Of a DNA stretch of 64,000 bases, positions 1 through 16,642 are shown piece by piece. Source of the stretch: Variovorax boronicumulans (GTDB lineage Bacteria; Pseudomonadota; Gammaproteobacteria; Burkholderiales; Burkholderiaceae_C); assembly GCF_029892485.1 (NCBI RefSeq), contig NZ_JARXVG010000007.1, forward strand, positions 1-64,000. The letters are read 5' to 3'. The notes under the pieces are model-generated. The model was not told the origin of the DNA, made no database searches, and worked only from the letters and a program-made list of their open reading frames with translations. The position numbers were made by a program, and so were the translations under genes. Within the stretch, counting starts at the first letter, position 1. Each line of letters starts with the position of its first letter.

Positions 1-1215
1 TCGGCACTCAGGCCCGGCTTGTTCAGATATCCCCGGGCCAGGCTCACGCCGCCCAGATAGAGCTCGCCCGCCACGCCGCGCGGCACCGGGTTCAGCTCGG
101 CGTCCAACACCCAAGCCTGCGTGTCGCTGATCGGACGGCCGATCGGCACCAGGCTCTGGCCGTCATCGCGGCAGGTCCACTGCGTGACGTGGATCGTCGT
201 CTCCGTCGGGCCGTACAGGTTCTGCAGCGTGGCACCGCTCAGGCGACGCAGCGCTTCCTTCTGCGTCTCAGCCGGCATGGCCTCGCCGCCGACGATGATG
301 TGCTTCAGGCGCGTGCTCGCCTCGATGCCCGGGTGCGCGAGGAACGCCTGCAGCATCGAGGGCACGAAGTTCAATGTCGTGATCTGGTGGCGCTGGATCA
401 GTTGCACCAGCCGTTCGGGGTCTCGGTGGTCGCCGGGGTTGGCGATCACGAGGCGGACGCCCGAGGTCATCGGCCAGAACATCTCCCAGCACGAGACGTC
501 GAAGCCGAACGGGGCCTTGTGCAGCCCGGTGTCGTCGCCGCTCAGTCCGTAGGTGCTCTGCATCCAGGCCATGCAGCTGCGCAAGGCCTCGTGGCGCACG
601 GCAGCGCCCTTGGGCTTGCCGGTGGAGCCTGAGGTGTAGATGACGTAGGCGAGGTTCTCGCCATGCAGTGCGACCTGCGGGTCGGTGTCGGGTTCGCTGG
701 AGACGTCGAGGCTGTCGACTTCCAATCGCAAGAGGCCATCCTGCTCGGCGATGAGCCCGCGGGTGGCGCGGTGGCTCAGCAGCAATTCGATCCCGCTGTC
801 CTCCACCATGTAGGCCAGGCGCTGCGCCGGGTACTCGGGGTCCAGCGGCAGGTAGGCGCCGCCCGCCTTCAGGATGCCCAGGATGCCCACTACCATCTCG
901 AGGGAGCGCTCCATCACGATGCCCACGCGCATGTCGGGCCGGACGCCCAGGGCGATCAGTCGATGGGCCAGGCGATTGGCACGTGCGTTCAGCTCGCCGA
1001 AGCTCAGCGACGATTCATCGAACAACAAAGCCGTCGCATCGGGCTGTTGCTGCGCATGCCGCGCGATGCTCTGGTGCACCAGCTCCGCGCCAGGCTCCTG
1101 CCGTGCGTTCACGCTCCACTGCGTGAGCTGCGACCTCTCCGGCGCCCCCAGCAGGTCGATATCGCCGATCGCACGCATGTCATCCCCCGCCAGCGCATCG
1201 AGGATCACCACATAG
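1..1215 (-). repeat. Duplicated adenylation-domain DNA, copy 1 (continues off the left edge)
   Basis: This stretch aligns without insertions or deletions to 11308-12522 at a constant offset of 11307 bases. Most ten-base blocks are identical up to about 1130, and similarity then fades into the end of the condensation domain. Both copies encode the A-domain core with the same apparent specificity residues. I see this directly by comparing the two stretches but could not compute a percentage. Confidence 0.9.
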
Positions 1216-2618
1216 TGCCCCGCCATCCGTTCGATGGTCTCCGGCTCGAACAGCTCGCGGGCATGGTTGAAGACCAGCTGCACCTGTCCGCGGCCGTCCT
1301 CGACCACGTCCAGCGTCAGCTCGAACTGGGCGGCCTGCTCGCCGAATTCCCAGGTCTGCAGCACGAGCCCCGGAAGATTTTCCAGAGCGCTGTGGTCCTG
1401 CTGCAGGTGGTTGAACATCACCTGGAACAGCGGCGCCGTGCTCAGGCTGCGCTCCGGCTGCAGCGCCTCCACCAGTTGTTCGAACGGCAGGTCCTGGTGC
1501 GCCTGCGCGCCCAGCGCCGCTTCGCGCGTCGCGGCCAGCGCCTCGTGCAGACGGATGCGGTTGTCCAGCACATTGCGCATCACCTGCGTGTTGACGAAGA
1601 AGCCGACCACCCGCTCCGACTCGACGCGGTGGCGGTTGGCAATGGGCACGCCGACCCGCACGTCCGGCTGCGCCGTGTAGCGGTTCAGCAGCACCTGGAA
1701 ACCGGTGAGCAGCATCATGAACAGCGTGGCGCCCCGCGACTGCGCACGCCGGCGCAGCGCCTCGACCAGCGAGGGCGACAGCGCCGTGGCGTGGCGCGCG
1801 GCGCGGTACTTTCCGTCGGCGCGCCGCATGCGATCCGCCGGCAACTGCAGCACCGGGTGCTCGGTGCCGAGCTGGGCCTTCCAGTGATCGAGCTGCCGCT
1901 CCTTCTCGCCCGCTTCGAGCCAGTGCCGCTGCCAGAGCGCGTAGTCGGCGTACTGGACCGGCAACGCATCGTGCACCGGCGCGCGACCCTGCACGCGCGC
2001 GCGGTACTCGGCGACAAACTCGTCCACCACGATGCGCATCGACCATCCGTCGGACACGATGTGATGCATCACGACCGCCAGCAAGTGCGCCTCTGCACCC
2101 AGACGGATCAACACGACCCGCAGCAGCGGGCCGACCGTCAGGTCGAACGGGGCATCGCCGATGCGCCGCGCCTCTTGTCTCGCGCGCGCCTCACGCTCGG
2201 CCTGCGGCAGATGCGCCAGGTCGATGAGCGGAATGTCGAGCACCGCATGCGCCTGTACGCGCTGCTCCACCTCGCCGTCGGCGCCCACGCTGAACACCGT
2301 GCGCAGCGACTCGTGGCGCGCCACCAGCGCATCGAAGGCCGCCTTCAGCGCTTGCGCATCGAGCCGCCCTTCGAGCCGCAATCCGCCCGCGATGTGATAG
2401 GCCGAACTCGCCGGCTCCAGTTGCCAGAGAAACCACTGCCGCATCTGCGCGTACGAGGGCGGACAAGCCCCGCGCGCCGCCTCGTCGCGCGCAACGATCG
2501 GAAACTGCCCGATCGTGAGGCCCTCGGCGCGGATCTTCTGGTACACCGCGCGGCGCTGGGCCGGGGTCAGGCGCAGGAAGCGCCGGCCGATGTGGTCGTG
2601 GGTGGCCGTGGTTTCCAT
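1..2618 (-). CDS. NRPS, condensation and adenylation domains (3' end beyond the window)
   Basis: This is the last visible protein of the siderophore-type assembly line. It starts at the ATG at 2618, which shares its A with the TGA of the preceding NRPS (TGATG), and it runs off the left edge, so only about 870 residues are seen. A condensation domain covers roughly residues 50-480, with QMRQWFLWQLEP near residue 58 and an intact HHIVSDG motif near 183. An adenylation domain follows, with YVIYTSGSTGKPKG near residue 665. Reading the specificity positions by eye gives DVWNIGLIH, identical to the A domain of the FAAL-NRPS at 10551-15854. That code lies between published Thr and Ser codes, so the substrate is open. 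From about 1 to 1215 the DNA is nearly identical to 11308-12522. The carrier protein, any further modules and the terminal thioesterase must lie to the left. Confidence 0.93.
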   Translation of the reverse strand, partial: METTATHDHIGRRFLRLTPAQRRAVYQKIRAEGLTIGQFPIVARDEAARGACPPSYAQMRQWFLWQLEPASSAYHIAGGLRLEGRLDAQALKAAFDALVARHESLRTVFSVGADGEVEQRVQAHAVLDIPLIDLAHLPQAEREARARQEARRIGDAPFDLTVGPLLRVVLIRLGAEAHLLAVVMHHIVSDGWSMRIVVDEFVAEYRARVQGRAPVHDALPVQYADYALWQRHWLEAGEKERQLDHWKAQLGTEHPVLQLPADRMRRADGKYRAARHATALSPSLVEALRRRAQSRGATLFMMLLTGFQVLLNRYTAQPDVRVGVPIANRHRVESERVVGFFVNTQVMRNVLDNRIRLHEALAATREAALGAQAHQDLPFEQLVEALQPERSLSTAPLFQVMFNHLQQDHSALENLPGLVLQTWEFGEQAAQFELTLDVVEDGRGQVQLVFNHARELFEPETIERMAGHYVVILDALAGDDMRAIGDIDLLGAPERSQLTQWSVNARQEPGAELVHQSIARHAQQQPDATALLFDESSLSFGELNARANRLAHRLIALGVRPDMRVGIVMERSLEMVVGILGILKAGGAYLPLDPEYPAQRLAYMVEDSGIELLLSHRATRGLIAEQDGLLRLEVDSLDVSSEPDTDPQVALHGENLAYVIYTSGSTGKPKGAAVRHEALRSCMAWMQSTYGLSGDDTGLHKAPFGFDVSCWEMFWPMTSGVRLVIANPGDHRDPERLVQLIQRHQITTLNFVPSMLQAFLAHPGIEASTRLKHIIVGGEAMPAETQKEALRRLSGATLQNLYGPTETTIHVTQWTCRDDGQSLVPIGRPISDTQAWVLDAELNPVPRGVAGELYLGGVSLARGYLNKPGLSA

Positions 2619-5600
2619 CAGGTGGTCTCGAGGCTGTCAATGAAGGAGTCGATGTCGGACAGGGCGTCGGCATGCGGCTTGCGCGCGCCCGCCTCGGCGA
2701 TCAGCCGCGCCATGTCCATCAGGACGGGGTTTTGAAAGATGTCCCTGACCGCAAGGTCGACGTGCATGGCGCCCTGCACGCGCGCCATGACCTGCATCGA
2801 CATCAGCGAGTGGCCGCCGAGTTCGAAGAAGTGGTCGTTGCGGCCGACGCGCGCCACGCCCAGCACTTCGCACCAGATGCGCGCCAGCGCCTCTTCGGCA
2901 TCGCCCTCGGGCGCGGCATAGGCGCGCTCGCTGCCGAAGCCGGGCTCGGGCAGCGCCTTGCGGTCGACCTTGCCGTTCGCATTCAACGGCAGCGCCTGCA
3001 GCGCCACGATGGCGCCGGGCACCATGTACTCGGGCAGCGCACGGCCCAGCCGCGCACGCACCTGTGCCGAATCGATTTCCTTTCCGGGCTGCGCCGACAG
3101 GTACGCCACGAGCATCGTCGCACCGGCGTGTTCCCTGGCAATGACGATGGCCTCGCGCACCTGCGGCTGCGCAAGCAGTTGCGCCTCGATCTCGCCGAGC
3201 TCGATGCGAAAGCCCCGCACCTTCACCTGGTGGTCGATGCGCCCGAGGTACTCCAGCTGGCCCTGCACGTTCCAGCGCACGAGGTCGCCCGTGCGGTAGA
3301 GGCGATCGCCGTTCTCCGTTGCGATGAAGCGCTCGGCCGTGAGGCCCGCGCGGTTCAGATAGCCGCGCGCCAGGCCGGCACCGGACACGTGCAGTTCGCC
3401 AGCCACGCCCGGCGGCACGAGGTTCAGGTCCGCATCGAGCACCCGCAGGCCCAGGTCCGGAATGGCGATGCCGACCGGGCTGCGCTGCTGCCCGAGGTCC
3501 GCCGCGGTGATGCGGCGCCAGGTCACGTGGACCGTCGTCTCGGTGATGCCGTACATGTTGACCAGCTGCGGATGCCGGTCGCCGTGGTGCTCGATCCACG
3601 CGCGCAGCCGCTGCGGCTCCAGCGCTTCGCCACCGAAGATCACCGTGCGCAGCGAAAGGCCCTTGTCCAGCGCCTCCGGCAACGCGATCAACTGGCCGAA
3701 GGCCGACGGGGTCTGGTTGAGCACTGTCACCTGCTGCGTTCGCAGCAACCGAAGGAAGTCCGCCGGCGAACGGCTCACCCAGAACGGCACGACGACCAGC
3801 TTGCCGCCGGTGCACAGCGCGCCGAACATTTCCCAGACCGAGAAGTCGAAGGCATAGGAATGGAACAGCGTCCACACGTCCGCCGGCCCGAAGCGGAACC
3901 ACGGTTCGGTGGAAGCGAGCAGCCGGGTCACGTTGCGGTGGCACAGCTGCGCGCCCTTGGGCCTGCCGGTGGAGCCCGAGGTGTAGATCACGTAGGCGAG
4001 GTTGTCGCCGTCCAGCGGCACGACGGGGTCGGTGGCCGGGCAATCGGCCAGGTCCACGGTGTCGATGGCGAGCGCGTCGATGCCCGCGGGCAGGGCCATG
4101 CGCCCGCACAAGTGGTCGTGCGTGAGCACCAGCGCGAGTCCGCTGTCTTCCACCATGCAGGCGATGCGGTCGGCCGGGTATTCCGGGTCCAGCGGCACAT
4201 AGGCGCCGCCGGCCTTCATGACCGCCAGCAGCGCGACCACGAGATCGGTGCCACGCTCCATTGCGACGCCGACCCGGGTTTCGGGCTGCACGCCTTGCGC
4301 GATCAGCCGGTGCGCGAGCCGGTTGGCCCGCTGGTTGAGTTCGCGGTAGCTCAGCGCATCCTGCTCGAAGACCACGGCAACGGCTTCGGGCTGCGCCGCC
4401 GCCTGCTGCTCGATCAGGCCATGCACGGTCTGCGCTGTGGCGGTCTCGCGCGTGCGGCCGCCCGATCCAGCGCGTTGAGCGAGCTCTGCGAGTTCCGCTT
4501 CATCCAGCAACGCCAGGTCGCCCAGCGCGCGCGTCGGTTCGGCCACGAAGGCTTCCAGCACACGGCGGTAGTGGCCCGCCAGCCGCTCGATGGTGGCCGG
4601 CTCGAACAGCTCGGCCGCGTAGCGGAACGCGGCGCGGATGCCGCCGTCCTCGCACTCGGCGGTCTCCAGGATCAGCTCGAACGGCGCCGCGCGCTCCCCG
4701 AGGTCGATGCGCCGTACCTGCAGGCCGGGCCATCCGCGCAGCGGCCGGTTGCCTTCGCCGAGATGGTTGAACATGACCTGGAACAGCGGCGAACCCGCAT
4801 GCGCGCGGTCCGGACGCAATGCCTGCACCAGACGCTCGAAAGGCAGCTCCTGGTGCGCCTGCGCATCGAGCGAGGTGTTGCGCACCTGCGCCAGCAACTC
4901 GGCCAGGCTCATGCGCGGATGGAGCCGGGCGTCCATCACCACGGTGTTGATGAAGGCGCCCACCACGCCAGCGGTCTCGGGCCGGTTGCGGCCGGCGACG
5001 GGAACGCCGATGCGGATCTCGTCCTGCCCCGTGTAGCGGAAGAGCAAGGCATGGAAGGCCGCAAGCAGCACCGCGAAAAGGGTGTTGCCCTGTGTGCGTG
5101 CGTGCTGCTTCAGTTCGCGCGCCAGGTGAGCCGGCACGTCGAGCATGTACTGCGCAGCGCTGTACTTCGCGTCGGCGGAGCGCGGCCTGTCGGTGGTGAG
5201 TTCAAGCACCGGCTGACTGCCGCCAAGGCGACGTTGCCAATGGGCCAGCTGCCGTGCGCCCTCGGCGCTTTCCAGCCACTTGCGCTGCCACCGGGCGAAG
5301 TCCGCGTAGCGGATCTCGGGCTCGGGGTCCGTGCCGGCCGGCACCTCGCCCACGCGCTGCGCGTAGAAACGCGCCAGTTCATCGAGGATGAGTTCGACGG
5401 ACCATGCATCGGAACCGATGTGATGCATCGTCAGCAGCAGCTGGTGGTCGCCTTCGGCCATCTTCAGCAGCGTGCCGCGCAGCAGCGGCCCGGCCGTCAG
5501 GTCGAAGGGCGTGCGGCAGACCGCATGCACCGTCTCGCGATAGCGCGACGCACGGGACGCGGCATCGAGCCCGCTGAGATCGACGAACGGAATCGCGATG

Positions 5601-5983
5601 CGGCTCTCGGGCACGACACGCTGCTCGGGCAGTCCGCCGGGGCCCGAGCGGAACACGGTGCGCAGCGTGTCGTGGCGCATCGCAAGCGCCTGCACCGCCT
5701 GCTGCAGCGCCGCGATGTCCAGCGGCCCCGCAAAGCCCAGCCCGCCGCCGACGTGGTAAGCCGTGTTGCCCGCATCGAGCTGCCACAGGAACCACTGCCC
5801 CTGCTGGGCGAAGGAGACGGGCACGAAGGCGCCGTCGTCCACGCTGCGTGCGATGGCATCGCGCGAGGGTTGGGCGGGGGCCGCGTCGCTGTCGCTGTCG
5901 CGTCGCAGCCTGCGCTGCAGCAGCGCCAGTTGGGCCGGCGACAGCTTCGCCCGGCGTTCGGAAAGATCGTTGCGCTCGCTCAT
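2618..5983 (-). CDS. NRPS module C-A-PCP, predicted to load threonine
   Basis: Single-module non-ribosomal peptide synthetase of about 1121 residues. The condensation domain (about residues 45-480) has the motif HHIGSDA near residue 186, where the usual final Gly is Ala. The adenylation domain (about 500-1000) has YVIYTSGSTGRPKG near 665 and MYGITETTVH near 812. The specificity positions read D-F-W-N-I-G-M-V-H, plus the usual Lys, which is the published threonine code. A carrier protein at about 1020-1090 has the phosphopantetheine site LGGHSL near 1055. There is no epimerase or thioesterase domain. I chose the ATG at 5983, two bases after the TGA of the polyketide synthase. An in-frame TTG at 5989 is the alternative. 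Its place after the PKS means it would condense threonine onto the extended acyl-aminoacyl-ketide chain. The threonine prediction is an inference from residues picked by eye. Confidence 0.94.
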   Translation of the reverse strand: MSERNDLSERRAKLSPAQLALLQRRLRRDSDSDAAPAQPSRDAIARSVDDGAFVPVSFAQQGQWFLWQLDAGNTAYHVGGGLGFAGPLDIAALQQAVQALAMRHDTLRTVFRSGPGGLPEQRVVPESRIAIPFVDLSGLDAASRASRYRETVHAVCRTPFDLTAGPLLRGTLLKMAEGDHQLLLTMHHIGSDAWSVELILDELARFYAQRVGEVPAGTDPEPEIRYADFARWQRKWLESAEGARQLAHWQRRLGGSQPVLELTTDRPRSADAKYSAAQYMLDVPAHLARELKQHARTQGNTLFAVLLAAFHALLFRYTGQDEIRIGVPVAGRNRPETAGVVGAFINTVVMDARLHPRMSLAELLAQVRNTSLDAQAHQELPFERLVQALRPDRAHAGSPLFQVMFNHLGEGNRPLRGWPGLQVRRIDLGERAAPFELILETAECEDGGIRAAFRYAAELFEPATIERLAGHYRRVLEAFVAEPTRALGDLALLDEAELAELAQRAGSGGRTRETATAQTVHGLIEQQAAAQPEAVAVVFEQDALSYRELNQRANRLAHRLIAQGVQPETRVGVAMERGTDLVVALLAVMKAGGAYVPLDPEYPADRIACMVEDSGLALVLTHDHLCGRMALPAGIDALAIDTVDLADCPATDPVVPLDGDNLAYVIYTSGSTGRPKGAQLCHRNVTRLLASTEPWFRFGPADVWTLFHSYAFDFSVWEMFGALCTGGKLVVVPFWVSRSPADFLRLLRTQQVTVLNQTPSAFGQLIALPEALDKGLSLRTVIFGGEALEPQRLRAWIEHHGDRHPQLVNMYGITETTVHVTWRRITAADLGQQRSPVGIAIPDLGLRVLDADLNLVPPGVAGELHVSGAGLARGYLNRAGLTAERFIATENGDRLYRTGDLVRWNVQGQLEYLGRIDHQVKVRGFRIELGEIEAQLLAQPQVREAIVIAREHAGATMLVAYLSAQPGKEIDSAQVRARLGRALPEYMVPGAIVALQALPLNANGKVDRKALPEPGFGSERAYAAPEGDAEEALARIWCEVLGVARVGRNDHFFELGGHSLMSMQVMARVQGAMHVDLAVRDIFQNPVLMDMARLIAEAGARKPHADALSDIDSFIDSLETT

Positions 5984-5985
5984 GA

Positions 5986-8900
5986 TCAAAGACCCGTGGT
6001 GGTTGCGCCTGCTGGGGCTGCGTCGGCTTCGGGATCGCCTTCGATCTCCTCGATCAACCGCAACTCGACCAGCGCGGCCAGCTCGGCGATGGTGGGTGCC
6101 TTGAAGAAGGCGGCGGGATGCAGCTCGACGCCATAGGCCTTGCGCACCCGCGACAGCAGCCGGATTGCCAGCAGCGAATCGCCGCCGAGCTCGAACAGGT
6201 TGTCGTTGGCACCTACGGGCGCAATGCCCAGCGCTTCGGTCCAGAGTTCGGCGAGCCCTTCTTGCAGGTCGCCTTCGGGCGCGACGAACGCGGTCTGCAG
6301 CACCGGGCGCGGATGCCCCGCGCGGGCCTCGGGCGCGGGCTCGTCGTCCAGCGACTCGAACAGGCCGTCCAGCGGGCGCAGGCGTGGCGCGAAGGGCGAG
6401 ATGGACACCACCGTCTGTGGCAGGTCGGGCCCGTTCGCGATGCGTTCGAAAGCCGACACGCCGGTGCGCTCATCCAGGCCGACGCCTTCGGGCATGTCCA
6501 TGTCGACCGCTACGCCCACGTCGCGCCAGGCATCCCAGTTCACCGAGAAAACCGGCAGCGCCGAGCTGCGCCGATGCGCATTGGCCAGCGCGTCGAGGTA
6601 GGCGTTCGCGGCTGCGTAGTCGCTGCGGCCAAGGCCGCCGATCAGGCTCGCGACCGAGGAGCAGAAGAGCACGAAGTCGAGCGGTTCGGCGCGCAGCGCA
6701 TCGAGCAGCGCGAGCGTGCCCGCGATCTTGGGCGCGAACGCGGCCTCCACCGATGCCCGGGTGCGCTGGGCGATCATGCCGCGGCCGGGCTGGACGACGG
6801 CGTGCACCACGCCGTTGACCGGGCCGAAGTGCGCGTGCACTGCCGCCAATGCGCTGCGCAGTTGTGCCGGATCGGTGACGTCGGCCGCCACGGCCAGCAT
6901 CTGCGCGCCATTCGCTTCGAGTTCGATCAGTTGCTGCAGCCTGCGGCGCAGCGGCGCGGGCTGGTCGGCCGATGCGGCGATGCGCGGCCACTCGGCGCGT
7001 TCGGGCAAGGGTGTGCGGCCCAGCAGCACCAGCTTGGCCTGCCACGTCTTGCTGAGATGGCGCGCGAGCGCCAGGCCAACGCCGCCCAGCCCGCCGGTGA
7101 TGAGGTACACGCCGCCCTGGCGCAGGCGCTGCGCGCCCGGAATCTGCGCCGGCAACGCGTCGTACGACTTCGTCCAGCGGTGCGGGCCGCGGTAGGCGAC
7201 GACGAAGTCCTCCCGCGTGGCCGCAGCCTCTTCGACGACGCGGCGTGCGAGCTCGGCTTCGGCGGCGCTTTCGGGCGCGGGCAGCACCACGTCGACAACG
7301 CGGCAGGCGATGCCGGGCGACTCCTGTCCGAGCACCTTGGCGATGCCAAGCACGGTCGCCTTTTCCGGCGCCAGCGTCTCGGTGCCGGCCACATCCTCGA
7401 TGCGGTCGGTGACGACGGTGAGCGCCAGCGGCGGGCGAACCGCACCGCCCACGTTGTCGAGCGCCTGCGCCAGCGCGAGCAGGCTGAAGTAGCCGGCCTC
7501 GAATGCCGTGGCATGCGAAGGCGCCGGGGCCTCGCCGTCGAGGCTCCACAGGTGGAAGAGGCGAGTGACCGGTCCGGCCTCGGACTCGATCTCGCGCAGC
7601 AGCGCCTCGTGGTCGGCGCGCTCGGCCGGCCGCATGGCGTATTGCCCTTCGGCGGTGCGCGCGAACTTCTTGCCGCGCAGCGCCAGAATCACGCGTCCGC
7701 CCTGTTCGCGCAGCGTGCGCGCGAGGCGGTCGGTGAAGCTGTTCGCATCGCCGAGCACCAGCGTGCAGCCCGACGGCCCAGCCGTCGTCTGTACCGGCGG
7801 CAGCGGGGTGCGCTTCCAGGCCGGCGCATAGAAAAGACCGGGCGCGGCGGTCCCCGCCGGTTGCGCGACATCGCCGGGCTCGACCCAGAAGCGGCGGCGC
7901 TGGAAAGCGTAGGTGGGCAAGGGCACCCGGCGCGGCGCGGGGCCCGTGCGACACGCGGCCCAATCGATATCGACGCCCACGGTCCAGAGGCCCGCGACGG
8001 CATTCGCCAGTTGCTGCGCATTCCGCGCCAACTGCTGCGGATGGGCCTGGCTGGCCCAGATGCCCGCGGCCGACTTGCCGCCGGGGTGCTGGCGTGCCAA
8101 TCCGGCCAGCGTTTCGCCGGGCCCCACTTCGAGCACCGCGCGGCCGGGCACGGCGAAGATTTCGCGCAGGCCGTCCGCAAAGCGTACTGTTCCGCGCAGG
8201 TGCCGGCCCCAGTAGGCGGGGCTGGTCGCTTCTTCGGCGGTGATCAACTTGCCCGTCACGTTGGAGATGAAGGGAATCCGCGGCGCCTGCTTCGGCACTG
8301 CGGCGATCAGGCGCTCCAGCTCGGCCATCATGGGTTCGACCAAGCGGGAGTGCGAGGCGATGGACACATGCAGGCGGCGCGGCTGGTGCTGGCGCGCAAG
8401 CAGTTCTTCCTCGGCGCGCGCGATCGCATCGGCCGGGCCGGCGAGCACGCAGAGCTGCTCGCCGTTGATCACGGCCAGGTCGCATCCCGTGGCAAGGAAC
8501 GGCGCGAGTTCCGCTTCGGACAGCGGCACGGCCGTCATTGCGCCGGGGGCCAGCGTCTGCATCAGGCGGCCGCGCGCGGCGACGATGCGCAGCGCATCTT
8601 CGAGCGTGAACACGCCGGCCAGGCAGGCCGCGACGTATTCGCCCAGGCTGTGGCCCAGCATTACCGCGGGCCGCACGCCGCAGCTCATCCACCAGCGCGC
8701 CATCGCGTACTCGGCCGCGAACAGCGCGGGCTGCGCGAACTCGATGCGGAACAGCCGCTCATTGGCGGCCTGCTCATCGCCGGCTGCGGGGAACAGCAGC
8801 GCGAGCAGGTCGATGCCGCTGTCGGCCTCGAGCACCGCGGCGCAGCGGTCGAGCGCCTCGCGGTAGACGGCGCTGTCGCGGTAGAGGTCTTCGCCCATGC

Positions 8901-10550
8901 GTGCATGCTGGGTGCCGCCACCGGGGAAGAGGAAGGCCACCTCGGGCGGGGAGGCGGCAGCACGGGTTGCCGCCACGGCGGGCGACGAGAGCATTTCCGC
9001 GGCCAGCCCGGATCGATTGGCCACCACGGCGCTGCGCCAGGCAAAAGCGCGTCGTCCGCTCTGCAGGGTGTGCGCCACGTCTTCGAGCGCGACCCCGTCG
9101 TTCGCGCGCAGATGCGTCGCCAGTTGTTCGCGGCCCTGGGCAAGTGCAGCCTCTTCCTTTGCCGACAGCGGCAACACCTGCCACTGCGCGGTCTTATGTG
9201 CGGTGGCCTGCGCCACGGGTGCTTCTTCGAGCACCACATGCACGTTGGTTCCGCCGATGCCGAAGGAGCTCACGCCCGCGCGGCGCGGCGTACGGCCTTC
9301 GGGCCAGGGCTGGCATTGCGCGTTGACATAGAACGGGCTGCCCGCGAAATCGATCTGCGGGTTGGGCTTCGTGAAATGCAGGCTGGGCGGCAGCACGCCG
9401 TGCTTGAGCGCCATCGTGGCCTTGATGAGCCCCGCCACGCCGGCCGCGGCATCGAGGTGGCCGATGTTGGTCTTGACCGAACCGACCGCGCAAAAGCCGC
9501 GCCGCTCGGTGTCGGCGCGGAAGGCCTGCGTGAGCGCAGCGATCTCGATCGGGTCGCCCAGCGTGGTGCCGGTGCCGTGCGCCTCGATGTAGCCGATGGT
9601 GTCGGCCGAGACGCCCGCGATCAGTTGCGCCGCACGAATGACCTCGGCCTGCCCGTCGATGCTGGGTGCGGTGAAGCCGACCTTGGCCGAGCCGTCGTTG
9701 TTGGCCGCGGTGCCCTTGATGACCGCGTGGATGGTGTCGCCGTCGCGCAGCGCCTCGTCCAGGCGCTTGAGCACGACCACGCCGGCGCCGCTGCCGATCA
9801 CCGTGCCGGCGGCATCGGCGTCGAAGGCGCGGCAATGGCCGTCGGGCGAGAGGATCGCGCCGGCCTGGTAGCGGTAGCCGCCCTCCTGCAGCAGGTTGAG
9901 CCACACGCCGCCGGCCAGGGCCATGTCGCAGTCGTGGCTCAAGAGCGCCTGGCAGGCGGTGTGCACGGCGGTGAGCGAGGTGGAACAGGCGGTCTGCACG
10001 CTCACGGCGGGGCCGCGCAGGTTGAGCTTGTAGGCGACGCGCGTGCACAGCGAGCCGCCGGAGTTGCCGCTCATGAGGCCCAGCAGGTCGGCGATGCCCG
10101 TGTGCGCGCCGAGGCCGAAGGACGGCAGCAGGTTCCGGATCAGGTAGACGTTGGCGCCCTCGCCTGCATACACGCCGACCTTGCCCGGCCAGCGCTCGGG
10201 ATCGCAGCCGGCGTGCTCGAGCGCCGCCGAGGCGCATTCGAGAAAGACGCGCTGCTGCGGGTCGAGGTTCTCGGCTTCGCGGGGCGTGTAGCCGAAGAAG
10301 CCGGCATCGAACTGGTCGAAGCCTTCGAACATCACGCCGGCCTTCACATAGTCGGGGTCGTCCAGCAGGCTCTGCGGCACGCCGCGCTCGCGCAACTGCT
10401 CATCGGTGAAGCGCGACACCGACTCCACGCCGCCTTGGATGTTGCGCCAGAAGGCGTCCACGTCGTCGGCGCCGGGGAAGCGTCCGGACAGGCCGACGAT
10501 GGCGATCTCGAGGCCGGTGGGTTCGGCGGATTCGTTGAAGGGGGTGGTCA

Positions 10551-10551
<1 letters not shown>
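5986..10551 (-). CDS. Type I polyketide synthase, KS-AT-KR-ACP
   Basis: One complete reducing PKS module of 1521 residues. The ketosynthase (about residues 12-440) has the active-site Cys in TACSTSLTAVH near 190, the first His in EAHGTGTTLGDP near 325 and the second in KTNIGH near 363. The acyltransferase has GHSLGEY near 632. Its specificity region reads SIASHS, which is neither the plain malonyl HAFH nor methylmalonyl YASH motif, so the extender unit is unresolved. A ketoreductase has the NADPH loop GGLGGVG near 1155 and catalytic Ser and Tyr near 1300-1315. The ACP site is LGGDSLLA near 1458. There is no dehydratase or enoylreductase, so a beta-hydroxy ketide is expected. The ATG at 10551 shares its A with the TGA of the FAAL-NRPS (TGATG). 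A 40-residue upstream extension with no homology-like content is possible but unlikely. The KS would accept the acyl-aminoacyl chain from the preceding NRPS. Confidence 0.95.
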
Positions 10552-15850
<5,299 letters not shown>

Positions 15851-15854
<4 letters not shown>

Positions 15855-16642
15855 ATCGATCCTCTGCCGGACATCGCCGCAGCTTCAAGATGTGTTCGTG
15901 GAAGGCCGGCGACGGCCGGGGTTTCGGCGGCGGCAAGCTGTTCGAGGCGCTGGCCGAGCGCCGCGAGGAATGCGGCCTCGTGCTGCCGGATGAAGAAGTG
16001 GCCGCCCTCGAACCAGTCGAGGGTGAAGGCGCCGCCGGCCTCGGCGACCCAGGCCGACATCGCCTCCGGTGCGATGTCGTCTTCGCGCCCGGCAAAGGCG
16101 TGAACGGGGAGCGGCAACGGTTGGCCCGCGTCTCGGTGCACATGGCTGCGGCAGACGCGGTAGTCGGCGCACAGCACGTCGAGCGTGATGCGCAGCAGCT
16201 CCGCATTGGCGAAGACCTCCTCCGGCGTGCCGCCCTGCTTGCGCAGTTCGGCGATCAACGAAGCATCGTCTTCCTTGCCGTCGAAGCGCTCAGGGTCGCG
16301 CCGCGAGGGCGCCGCGCACCCCGACACCAGCAGCGCACGGGGCATGCGCCGCTGCAGCGCCTGCAGCCTGCGCGAAACGCCATGAGCCAGCAACGCGCCC
16401 ATGCTGTGCCCGAAGATCGCGAAGTCGCCCCGCATCGCCTCGGCCTGCTCGGCACACAGGCGCGCGACAAGGGCGTCGAAGTCTTCGAAGAAAGCCTCGC
16501 CCATGCGGATACCGCGCCCCGGCAACTCGACCGGCACGACTCGGACCCACGGCGGCAGGAAACGGCGCCAGCGCAGGTAGGCGGCGGCACTCGCGCCCGC
16601 GCACGGCAGGCACAGCAGCGAGAGGGGCGCGCGCATGACCAT
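15851..16642 (-). CDS. Type II thioesterase of the NRPS/PKS cluster
   Basis: A 263-residue alpha/beta hydrolase of the GrsT/type II thioesterase family, which removes wrong or stalled acyl groups from carrier-protein arms. Visible features are an N-terminal LLCLPCAGAS strand-loop, typical of the family, the nucleophile motif GHSMGA near residue 77, an Asp in AGREDDIAP and the catalytic His in FEGGHFF. I chose the ATG at 16642, which shares a base with the MbtH stop (TGATG). A second in-frame ATG at 16636 is also possible. The stop overlaps the start of the FAAL-NRPS as ATGA. Being a free-standing protein, it should edit rather than release the final product. Confidence 0.92.

Noticed and set aside
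2672..6136. A 1154-codon open frame on the plus strand opposite the NRPS/PKS genes (also similar ones at 6118-10584 and 10581-15485)
   Set aside because: They are shadows produced by high GC at third positions. The encoded proteins are Arg/His/Gln/Ala-rich without motifs, while the minus-strand frames carry complete NRPS and PKS domains.
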